This document shows positions 8,737 through 17,245 of a stretch of 64,000 nucleotides of DNA, piece by piece. The DNA is taken from contig CAWAIS010000001.1 of assembly GCA_963782255.1 (NCBI GenBank), positions 4,712,001 to 4,776,000 on the forward strand, in the 5' to 3' direction. The first letter of the stretch is position 1; every line of letters begins with the position of its first letter. Source of the DNA: Roseiarcus sp963782255 (GTDB lineage Bacteria; Pseudomonadota; Alphaproteobacteria; Rhizobiales; Beijerinckiaceae). The notes under the pieces are model-generated. The model was given only the letters and a program-made list of their open reading frames with translations. It had not been told where the DNA came from and did not search any database. A program made the position numbers and the translations under genes.

Positions 8737-9549
8737 TCACGCCGTTTCCTGCACGAACGCCTCGATCAGTTCGTCGAAAGCCTGCGGGGTCTCCCACTGC
8801 GGCGCGTGTCCTGCCCGGGGGATCACTTGCACAGCGCCGCGCCATAACGTGGGCATAGCAAGCGAGGCGAAAAAGGCCTCGTTGACAAGCTGGTCGTTGG
8901 CGCCATGCAGCACGGCGAGCGGCGCCTTGAGTTCGCGCACGACGACGGCCTCGTCGAGGTATCCCCCCGGCGCGAGGCTCGCATAGGCGCCGCTGCGCGC
9001 TCGCCCGTCTGTTCGAAGAACGTCGTCGACAAAGAACTCGGGCACGTCCCGAAAGCCTGGCGCGAAGAACGAGGCGACGTAGGCTTCCGCCTGTGTTCGA
9101 TCGACTTTTTCCGCAAACCCGACGCCCATCGCCGGATTGGGCAGGAAAGCCTCGCTCATCGGCGCCGGAAAGGCGAGCGGCGGCGTGCCGAAAATCACGA
9201 ATCCGCGCGCATCCGGCAGGTCCGGCGCCATTTCCAGCGCGATGTGTCCGCCGAGGCTCCAACCCGCGAACCGCGCGTCCGCGAGACCGATCGCCTCGAC
9301 GACCGCCCGCACGGCCCGCGCGTGCCCCTTGAGCGAATAGGCGCCATCGTTGGCGTTGTCCGATGCGCCATGGCCGGGCAGGTCGATCGCGACAAGGCGG
9401 AGCCGCTCGCCGAGCGGTCCATCGAGTTGACGCGAGAAGGCCCGAGCGGACGACGAATTGCCGTGGATGAGCACGATCGCCGGACCGGAGCCTCCGGATT
9501 CATGCGCGGCAATCGCGCCTTCCGGCGCCTCGATCTTTCGCGTTCTCAC
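8737..9549 (-). CDS. Alpha/beta-fold hydrolase
   Basis: A 270-residue alpha/beta hydrolase with the oxyanion loop HGNSSS near residue 29, the nucleophile elbow GWSLGG (Ser98), an acid candidate in HGANDQ and the catalytic His in RAGHAPQWE. No signal peptide is seen, so it is probably cytoplasmic. It runs convergent to the importer operon and follows the aldolase gene on the same strand after 32 bases, so the two may be cotranscribed. Esterase, lactonase or haloperoxidase-like activities are all possible; the sequence alone does not choose. Confidence 0.85.
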   Translation of the reverse strand: MRTRKIEAPEGAIAAHESGGSGPAIVLIHGNSSSARAFSRQLDGPLGERLRLVAIDLPGHGASDNANDGAYSLKGHARAVRAVVEAIGLADARFAGWSLGGHIALEMAPDLPDARGFVIFGTPPLAFPAPMSEAFLPNPAMGVGFAEKVDRTQAEAYVASFFAPGFRDVPEFFVDDVLRTDGRARSGAYASLAPGGYLDEAVVVRELKAPLAVLHGANDQLVNEAFFASLAMPTLWRGAVQVIPRAGHAPQWETPQAFDELIEAFVQETA

Positions 9550-9581
9550 ATGCGCCCCATAATCGGCGCTTCAGGCCGGGC

Positions 9582-10484
9582 TCAAGCGGGGACTTTTTCC
9601 GCCGAGGCCTGATAGATCTCGTCGATCAACTCCGCGAGCGCCTTATTGAACTCCTCGTCGGTCATCGACTTCTTCAGTCCCTCAGTCAGCGCGCGCGAGA
9701 AGCTCGCGATCATGCCGTGATTTTCTGCGAGCTTCTTGCAGGCTTCGTCGCGCGAGTAGCCGCCGGACAGCGCAACGACCCGCAGCACGCGCTTGTCCCT
9801 GATCAGCGGTGCGTAGAAGTCCGGCACGTCCGGAAGGGTCAGCTTGAACATCACCTTGCGGCCCGCGGGCAACGCGTCGAGGCCCTTCTCGAGCTCTTCG
9901 AGCAGGAGCGTTTCAGCCCCCTTCTTGTCCGGCGACTTGATCGAGACCTCGGGCTCGATGATCGGCATGAGATCGTGCTTGGCGATCTGATCGGCGATTT
10001 CGAACTGCTGCTTGGCGACTGCGGCGACGCCCGTCTTCGAGGCGTGCATGATGACCGAGCGCATCTTGGTGCCGAAGACGCCGAGCTTGACGGCTCGGGC
10101 GAGAAGCGTGTCGAGGTCCGGCATCGGCTTCATGACCTGCACGCCGTCCTTCTCCGCCTCGAGGCCCTTGTCGACCTTGAGGAACGGGACGACCCCCCGA
10201 TCCTGCCAGAGAAATGTCGGCACAGGCTTGCCCTTGGCCTCTCCGTCCATCGTCCGCTCGAACAGGATCGCTCCGATGACCTTGTCCCCGGTGAACGCGG
10301 GGGCGCCGATGATGCGCACGCGCATCTCGTGCATGAGCTTAAACATCTCGGCTTCGCCGCTGTAGGCGCTGTCCGGAATGCCGTAGAGGCGCAGGGCGCC
10401 CGGCGTCGATCCCCCGCTCTGATCGAGCGCGGCGATGAAGCCGTTCTTGCTCGCCATTTGCGCCGTCATCTTGTCATTGGCCAT
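9582..10484 (-). CDS. Fructose-bisphosphate aldolase class I
   Basis: This 300-residue protein matches the bacterial class I (Schiff-base) fructose-bisphosphate aldolase. It opens with a region containing FIAALDQSGGSTP and contains GAILFERTMDG, VPFLKVDKG and a C-terminal ALSGGYSRDEAC segment typical of the family. It would interconvert fructose 1,6-bisphosphate with dihydroxyacetone phosphate and glyceraldehyde 3-phosphate. I chose ATG 10484 because GGTGAGG lies 9 bases upstream; an in-frame start at 10511 has no ribosome site and adds nine atypical residues. Confidence 0.9.
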   Translation of the reverse strand: MANDKMTAQMASKNGFIAALDQSGGSTPGALRLYGIPDSAYSGEAEMFKLMHEMRVRIIGAPAFTGDKVIGAILFERTMDGEAKGKPVPTFLWQDRGVVPFLKVDKGLEAEKDGVQVMKPMPDLDTLLARAVKLGVFGTKMRSVIMHASKTGVAAVAKQQFEIADQIAKHDLMPIIEPEVSIKSPDKKGAETLLLEELEKGLDALPAGRKVMFKLTLPDVPDFYAPLIRDKRVLRVVALSGGYSRDEACKKLAENHGMIASFSRALTEGLKKSMTDEEFNKALAELIDEIYQASAEKVPA

Positions 10485-10840
10485 GATTGTCATCCTCACC
10501 TTTTTGAACATCGCGCTTCGGTTTCATGCGGGCCCGCGTGATCGATCGGACCGCGCCTCAGGACCGCGCGCCTCCAAGGCCCCATCGACCTTGCCTTAAG
10601 CATAAAAACAGCCGGGAGGCAGTCTACCATCAATTGGCATTTGGCGCGCGGCTTCGAGTGGGCAAGGGGTGCGTCTTAAGCGCGCGGCGCGGCGAGAAAC
10701 CGCGCTGGCGTCGGGCGCCGCGAAAACATTACATTGTATGGTCGAAGGACGGTCGGCGTGCAGCCGCTTCACGGGCGCACGGATGGGACCCGCGCGGCCG
10801 CTCCAGGCTTCAGCCGGCGCGACGCCGAGGAGGTAAGGCG
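10485..10840. other. Divergent intergenic region between aldolase and hcp
   Basis: No gene is seen here. It holds the two divergent promoters. On the hcp side there is an AT-rich patch around 10727-10742 (AACATTACATTGTATGG) that could include a -10 element. A strong GAGGAGGT ribosome site lies at 10827-10834. No clear operator was found. Confidence 0.4.
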
Positions 10841-11308
10841 ATGTCGAACCAGATGTTTCTGAAGCTCGACGGCGTCGAGGGCGAGTCGACCGACGTCAAG
10901 CACAAGGGCGAGATCGACCTCCTCGGCTGGACCTGGGGGCTTTCCGAGCTCGCGCCAGCAAGCGGCGGAGGCTCCGTCAAGGTCGCGATTGGGACCGTCT
11001 CGATCCAAAAGCTCGTCGATTCATCCTCGCCCGCCCTGCTCCTCCACGCCGCTGAAGGCCAGCGCATCGCCTCGGGCGTCTTGACCACCCGCCACGCGAG
11101 CGGCGGCGAGTTCCTGCTCGTGAAGATGACGGACGTGCTCGTAAGCTCGGTCGCCGTCACGGCGTTGAACGACGCAAACCAGGTCGCCGAGACCGTCGCG
11201 CTCGCCTTCGGCAAAATCGAGTTCGACTACAGGCCTACCCTGCCCAATGGCAATCTCGGTTCGGAGAAATCGTTCCGCTGGGACGTTGGGACGAACAGGC
11301 CCTTCTAG
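10841..11308 (+). CDS. hcp: Hcp-family protein (type VI secretion tube protein), orphan
   Basis: This 155-residue protein matches the Hcp1 family. It starts MSNQMFLKLDGVEGES, then has KHKGEIDLLGWTWGLS, the Ser-rich loop, TRHASGGEFLLVKMTDVLVSS, and the terminal KIEFDYRPT and GSEKSFRWDV strands. Hcp hexamers stack into the type VI secretion tube and can carry small effectors. The start ATG has GAGGAGGT 6 bases upstream; the frame stays open upstream but without a start signal. No other type VI gene is near, so it either serves a system elsewhere in the genome or is a lone paralogue. It borders the accessory patch. Confidence 0.9.
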   Translation: MSNQMFLKLDGVEGESTDVKHKGEIDLLGWTWGLSELAPASGGGSVKVAIGTVSIQKLVDSSSPALLLHAAEGQRIASGVLTTRHASGGEFLLVKMTDVLVSSVAVTALNDANQVAETVALAFGKIEFDYRPTLPNGNLGSEKSFRWDVGTNRPF

Positions 11309-11439
11309 GAAGCGTTTGGCGGGCGCTGGCTCCGCGCCATTATAACAAATGGTAAGTGTAATAACGCACGCAAAGGCGAGGTCCAGGCGTCGGCGCCGAC
11401 ACGGGATCTCGCCAAATTAAACCAAGCCAAACCCAAGCC

Positions 11440-11690
11440 AGACCAAACCAAATGCAAGGAAAATGCAAGGAATTAACCTTGTATTTCCTTGCATTTCCTT
11501 GGGCGAATCGGGTCTTTTCAATGGGTTACGAGCGACTCGCCCGAAAAATTTTTTCGCCTCGCTTTTTTCGCCGCCGACGCGCCCGTCTCCCCGAGACGTT
11601 TGAGCTTGGCGACCGGGAGAATGTAGCACGCCTTCTGATTTTCGCAAAGGAATTGAATCGGAACATGGCCGTATCTACCGGCGCCGATCG
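11440..11690 (+). repeat. Dispersed repeat, copy A (diverged; copy B at 45410-45690 inverted)
   Basis: The core TCTTTTCAATGGGTTAC at about 11512-11528 also occurs, inverted, at 45577-45593. Around it both copies share an AAGGAAA-rich or AAGCTTGGG-rich left part, a stretch of A/T around TTTTTTCG, and a right part with TAGCACGCC followed by TTTTCG. A hairpin formed by AAGGAAAATGCAAGG and CCTTGTATTTCCTT lies at 11457-11488 with loop AATTAA. The element is not convincingly coding, though frames through it are open. The shared segment is roughly 200-250 bases long and diverged; limits are by eye. The 11309-11813 gap holds this repeat and the next one, and no gene. Confidence 0.6.
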
Positions 11691-11702
11691 CGCGACGCCC
11701 TC

Positions 11703-11750
11703 GCCCTTCCCTTCCAGCGCCGATTCGTGTATTGCGCTGCACAACGCGAC
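11703..11750 (+). repeat. Direct repeat, left copy (right copy 13030-13077)
   Basis: The segment TTCGTGTATTGC followed by CTGCACAACGCGAC at 11724-11750 recurs in the same orientation at 13051-13077 with one mismatch. Weaker similarity extends leftwards through CCTTCCCTT and AGCG. The two copies bracket the small membrane-protein and repeat-protein genes. Confidence 0.7.
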
Positions 11751-11813
11751 GACCAGGGGAATTCGCCAATCGCGCGTAAGCGTTAGGTACGTCTGCAGCG
11801 CGGCACAATATCG

Positions 11814-12236
11814 CTACCAGATTGCATATTGTCTGCCATACAGATCACAATGTTTTTCTTTTAGTTCAAGAGGTATTGCTGTAAAAAAATTCCTGTTTCG
11901 AAGATAAATGTCTAATGTTTGCTTACACCAAGATTCTGGTGCACCAGCTATTCCTGCCGGCGCCCCCGTCCTTCCTTCCATCTGGCTGGCCATTCCATCT
12001 GACACTTGTTGCAACGCTTGAATTGCTTGAGGCAATACCTCCGGACCCTTCCAAAGGAGGAGCGCTAGCCATCCAATGCCCAGCAATCTATCCAATATTG
12101 TAAAGGCTTGATCGGACCTAAGCTTAACAAGTAAGATCCGAAGCGCAGTAAGAAGGAGAAGGAAGCCAAAATAGCTCTCTATTCCGTGGCCAACACCAAG
12201 GTTCTCAATGAGCACCTTGAGGGTTTCTGCGTCCAT
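11814..12236 (-). CDS. Hypothetical small membrane protein of the accessory patch
   Basis: I do not recognise this 140-residue protein. It has two hydrophobic segments, around residues 22-40 (GFLLLLTALRILLV) and 45-62 (LGIGWLALLLW), then a soluble C-terminal half with two Cys residues (SWCKQ and EKHCD). Base composition is visibly AT-richer than the flanking core genes. I prefer ATG 12236, with AGGGGAAG six bases upstream; ATG 12242 is possible but too close to it. It lies 123 bases downstream of the 12-residue-repeat protein on the same strand, so the two may form an operon. Function unknown. Confidence 0.6.
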   Translation of the reverse strand: MDAETLKVLIENLGVGHGIESYFGFLLLLTALRILLVKLRSDQAFTILDRLLGIGWLALLLWKGPEVLPQAIQALQQVSDGMASQMEGRTGAPAGIAGAPESWCKQTLDIYLRNRNFFTAIPLELKEKHCDLYGRQYAIW

Positions 12237-12359
12237 CCGCATCTTCCCCTGTTATGGCCGCCCCCAAGTTGCTCGGTACAACCCGGACACGCAAGCACAC
12301 CGAAACAGTCCGACGCCGCTTCAAGGCTTGGGGCGCCGTAACCGTACCAAGTCAGTTAT

Positions 12360-12623
12360 TTATTTCCTTCTATTCATCCAACTGTTAGGATTGTTCGGGC
12401 TATTCACATTCGTCCAGCCGTTGGGATTGTTTGGACTGTTCATGTTTGTCCAGCCATTCGGATTGTTCGGGCTGTTCATGTTCGTCCAGCCGTTGGGATT
12501 GTTTGGACTGTTCATGTTTGTCCAACCATTGGGATTGTTTGGGCTGTTCATGTTCGTCCATCCATTCAGATTTCTGGGATCGCTCATGCTATTCCAACCA
12601 AACAGACTGCGGAAAAATCCCAT
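12360..12623 (-). CDS. 12-residue tandem-repeat protein (Asn/Trp-rich), unknown function
   Basis: This 87-residue protein starts MGFFRSLFGWNSMS and is then almost entirely repeats of period 12, NPNGWTNMNSPN, about six units with edge units diverged (DPRNLNGWT at the start, NSWMNRRK at the end). TAAGGAGGAAGC at 12625-12636 is one of the best ribosome sites in the window and fixes ATG 12621-12623 as the start. The short N-terminus could be amphipathic. Composition (Asn, Pro, Gly, Trp, Thr, Met, Ser; no charge within repeats) suggests a low-complexity, possibly self-associating chain; that is inference. I know no family for it. The opposite strand is open too but lacks a start signal. Confidence 0.7.
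   Translation of the reverse strand: MGFFRSLFGWNSMSDPRNLNGWTNMNSPNNPNGWTNMNSPNNPNGWTNMNSPNNPNGWTNMNSPNNPNGWTNVNSPNNPNSWMNRRK
12373..12588. repeat. Six 36-bp tandem repeats inside the repeat-protein gene
   Basis: Units start at 12373, 12409, 12445, 12481, 12517 and 12553. Units 2 and 4 (12409-12444 and 12481-12516) are identical, and units 3 and 5 are close to each other, so a 72-bp block seems to have been duplicated most recently. The outer units are the most diverged, the usual pattern for arrays growing from the centre. There are no spacers, so this is not a CRISPR array. The array is a multiple of 3 and keeps the reading frame. Confidence 0.9.
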
Positions 12624-13197
12624 TGCTTCCTCCTTACACCAAAACAAATGGTTAATCGTATCAAACACCCAATACTTTCGGTGTCGCCACAATTCTCGTC
12701 CGCTCGCCTCTTTTTGCGAGTCATAGCTGCTCGCGGATCACGTGATGTCGATCGTCGGCTGGAAGCCGGCCGAATCACCCGGGCGCACTGCAAGCACCCA
12801 CTCCCGGCGCTCGCCCAAGCATTGGCTTCTGATCTCAGCCATCGCCGCTCCCTCCAATCCGGAGGCGGAACAAACACTATGCTATTGCATCGCCGGCTCG
12901 GCTGTGACGCGCGTCACACGACGGTGCGGCGTCCGCCTGACAATCTTCTAAAAATCCAGCGTCGCGCGCGTCATCGTCCCGAACGTGAACCCGACCTGAA
13001 AATCGCCCAACACTCACCCATGCAGAGCCTCTCTTCCCTTTTAGCGGCGTTTCGTGTATTGCACTGCACAACGCGACGGTGGGCCAAGGCGATCCGTAAG
13101 GCCAGGATGTCGCATCCCCGTCATCTTCGCGCCTGAGGAGAGCGCCGTCCGCGCCGCCGCTCCGAATCCGCCCGTTTAAAAGAAGTCCGTTTTCGAA
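12624..13197. other. Intergenic region before typA, with right copy of the direct repeat
   Basis: No supported gene. The part next to 12640-12700 is AT-rich and probably carries the promoter of the minus-strand repeat protein. The right copy of the 27-base direct repeat lies at 13051-13077, with weaker similarity from about 13030. Short frames here show neither good start signals nor family features. TTTAAAAGAAG at about 13176-13187 directly precedes typA. Confidence 0.45.
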
Positions 13198-15024
<1,827 letters not shown>

Positions 15025-15184
15025 AGGGCGGTGAAACCGTGGAGCTGTTCCGTGCGTTGTTCGGCGCCATGGCTTGAAACCGACCGGACGGCGCGCCGTT
15101 CTCTGACCGAGGCGCGGCCTCCGGGAGTTTCTTGCCTTCGTCATGAGAGCGCGTCATCTCCATGCGCTCAGCCTGGAGGTCGTT

Positions 15185-15850
15185 TTGTCCGCGCCCGCCC
15201 CTCATCTGCTGCCCTCCTATCGCTACTATAGCCACGGCGAACTGATCGCGGACGGCGTGGTGCATGCGATGGCGCTGGTTGCCGGCGTCATCGCCTTCTC
15301 CGTGCTGTTTCAGAAGGTGGCGATGTACGGCGCCTTCGGCGATGGCGTCGCAATGGCGATCTACGCGGCGGGCTTCTTCTTCCTGTTCGGCTTTTCCTGC
15401 GCCTACAACATGGCGCCGCCTTCGTTGGCGAAGGCGATCCTGCGCCGCTTCGACCACGCCTCGATCTATCTGATGATCGGCGGCACCTATACCGCGCTCT
15501 TCAGCCAGACGCGCGCCTCGTTATGGGTCATCACGCTCGGCGCCTGCATCTGGTGCGCAGCGCTCGCAGGCGCGTTTGTGAAGTTGCTGCTGCCCGGACG
15601 TTTCGACCGTTTCAGCGTCCGTCTCTATCTTGCGCTCGGCTGGTCGGCGGTCATCGCGGTCAAGCCTTTGGTTTCGGCCTTGCCGCTGGGCACGATTGCG
15701 TTCGTATTCGCCGGCGGCGTCATCTATTCGATCGGCGTCGCCTTCTACTTATGGGAAAGCCTCAAGTTCCAGAACGCCATCTGGCACGCCTGCGTCGCCG
15801 TCGCCGCCGCCTGTCAGTTCGCCGGCGTATTGCAGGCAGTTGGACGATAG
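15185..15850 (+). CDS. PAQR / hemolysin III family membrane protein
   Basis: This is an integral membrane protein of the hemolysin III (YqfA/PAQR) family with about seven transmembrane segments. It has the N-terminal motif YSHGELIADGVVH, the central RFDHASIYLMIGGTYT and the C-terminal NAIWHACV. These positions correspond to the family's acidic and His residues, but the first His of the usual HxxxH near the end is Asn here. I prefer TTG 15185 (221 residues) because GGAGG at 15175-15179 is well placed; ATG 15143 (235 residues) has no ribosome site. The family's biochemical role in bacteria is unsettled, possibly lipid homeostasis or hydrolase activity. Confidence 0.85.
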   Translation: MSAPAPHLLPSYRYYSHGELIADGVVHAMALVAGVIAFSVLFQKVAMYGAFGDGVAMAIYAAGFFFLFGFSCAYNMAPPSLAKAILRRFDHASIYLMIGGTYTALFSQTRASLWVITLGACIWCAALAGAFVKLLLPGRFDRFSVRLYLALGWSAVIAVKPLVSALPLGTIAFVFAGGVIYSIGVAFYLWESLKFQNAIWHACVAVAAACQFAGVLQAVGR

Positions 15851-15915
15851 GCCTCGCGCGATCCGCCCCGCGCCAGACTATCCCCGCCGCCGAAGGCGGG
15901 TTAAACCAGCCCGAA

Positions 15916-16788
15916 ATGCGAATCCATCATCTCAACTGCGGGTCGCTTTGCCCGCACGGCGGCGCGCTCTTCGGCGGAACGGGCGGGCCATGGGCCACGG
16001 CGCCGATGTGCTGCCATTGCCTGCTGATCGAGGGCGACGACGGCCTCATCCTCGTCGACAGCGGCCTCGGCGTCGAGGACGTCGGCGATCCAAAGCGCCT
16101 CGGCTTCCTGTTCAACGCCCTGACGCGGCCGAGGCTCGAAGTCGCGGAGACGGCCCTGAGGCAGGTCGCGGACCTCGGCTTCCGCATTGCCGACGTGCGC
16201 CACATCGTGCCCACCCATCTCGACCTCGATCATGCGGGCGGCCTCGCCGATTTTCCTGCCGCGGCTGTCCACGTCTTCGCGCCCGAACTGCGCGCCGCCA
16301 AGGACCCGCCGACCTTGATGGAGCGCAACCGCTACCGCATGGCGCAGCTTTCCCACGTCGCCAAATGGGCGCCGGTCGAAGAGGCGGGGGAGACCTGGTT
16401 CGGCTTCTCGGCCGTGCGTGCGCTGCCGGGAACGCGCGACGACGTGCTGCTCATCCCCCTCCCCGGCCATTCGCGCGGCCATTGCGGCGTCGCGGTGTGG
16501 ACGCCGCAAGGCTGGCTTCTGCATTGCGGCGACGCCTATTTCCACCGCACCGAGGTCGCCCCGGTCGGCGGCCGGACGCCCGCGGGGATCAAATGGTTCG
16601 AGTCGCTCGTCAACGTCGACAAGCGCGCGCGGATCGCCAATCAGGAGCGGCTGCGCGAGTTCGCCGGCAACTTCGGCGAGGTCAAGCTCATCTGCTCGCA
16701 TGATCCCGTGGAGCTCGCGGCGTGCCGGAATCCGAGCGAGCCATTCGCGGAAGTTCTCTCGACCGCCCGCCGAGCGGTTACGGGTTGA
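15916..16788 (+). CDS. Metallo-beta-lactamase-fold hydrolase (COG0491-like)
   Basis: This 290-residue protein has the MBL metal-binding motif in the form THLDLDHAGG (His101, Asp103, Asp105, His106), so the second His of the usual HxHxDH is Asp. Further ligand candidates are in LPGHSRGH and LHCGDAYFH. It should be a cytoplasmic hydrolase, perhaps acting on lactones or thioesters; its substrate is unknown. The start ATG 15916 begins MRIHHLNCGS, the usual start for this group. An open frame continues upstream through the PAQR gene in another frame and is rejected. It follows the PAQR gene after 65 bases and may be cotranscribed. Confidence 0.86.
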   Translation: MRIHHLNCGSLCPHGGALFGGTGGPWATAPMCCHCLLIEGDDGLILVDSGLGVEDVGDPKRLGFLFNALTRPRLEVAETALRQVADLGFRIADVRHIVPTHLDLDHAGGLADFPAAAVHVFAPELRAAKDPPTLMERNRYRMAQLSHVAKWAPVEEAGETWFGFSAVRALPGTRDDVLLIPLPGHSRGHCGVAVWTPQGWLLHCGDAYFHRTEVAPVGGRTPAGIKWFESLVNVDKRARIANQERLREFAGNFGEVKLICSHDPVELAACRNPSEPFAEVLSTARRAVTG

Positions 16789-16827
16789 GGCCGATTGCCG
16801 TGTCGGTTGCCGCTCGCCGGCGCGCGT

Positions 16828-17241
16828 TCACTCCGTCGCGGCCTTGCCCCGCAGCGCCTTGACGGCGCCGCGCCGGCCCTTCTCGTCCAGGCGGCGGGTG
16901 CGCGACGCGAGCGTCGGCTTGGTCGGCCGGCGCGGCTTCTCGCGCTCCTGCGCTTTCGCAATCAGTGCTGCGAGCCTTGCGCGCGCGTCGTGGCGGTTGC
17001 GCGGCTGGCTCGCAAACTTCCGCGCGAATATGACGATGACGCCGTCCTGCGTCGCGCGGGCGCCCGCAAGCTTGATGAGCCGGATGGCGACATCGTCCGG
17101 CAGGCTCGGCGAACGGCGCGCGTCGAAGCGCAGTTCGACTGCGCTTGCAACCTTGTTGACGTTCTGCCCGCCGGGGCCGGAGGCGCGCACGAAGGTCTCG
17201 ACGATCTCGCTCTCGTCAATGAGGAGATCGCCGACTTTCAT
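16828..17241 (-). CDS. arfB: Alternative ribosome-rescue factor ArfB (YaeJ)
   Basis: This 137-residue protein releases peptides from ribosomes stalled on truncated mRNA. It has the release-factor GGQ motif at residues 24-26 (SGPGGQNVNKV) and the required basic C-terminal tail (REKPRRPTKPTLASRTRR) that threads the mRNA channel. Length matches the family. It lies 4 bases downstream of leuC on the same strand and is probably cotranscribed with it. Confidence 0.94.
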   Translation of the reverse strand: MKVGDLLIDESEIVETFVRASGPGGQNVNKVASAVELRFDARRSPSLPDDVAIRLIKLAGARATQDGVIVIFARKFASQPRNRHDARARLAALIAKAQEREKPRRPTKPTLASRTRRLDEKGRRGAVKALRGKAATE

Positions 17242-17245
17242 TGCC

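Noticed and set aside
10841..11308. Start of a type VI secretion cluster
   Set aside because: Only Hcp is present; the neighbours are aldolase and intergenic repeats.
12373..12588. CRISPR array
   Set aside because: Units are contiguous 36-mers with no spacers, and no cas genes are present.
12208..12726. Plus-strand hydrophobic repeat frame (LFGLFMFVQP units) across the 36-bp array
   Set aside because: The array is open on both strands because its length is a multiple of 3. Only the minus strand has a strong ribosome site (TAAGGAGGAAGC) and a compact frame. It could still be checked by ribosome profiling.
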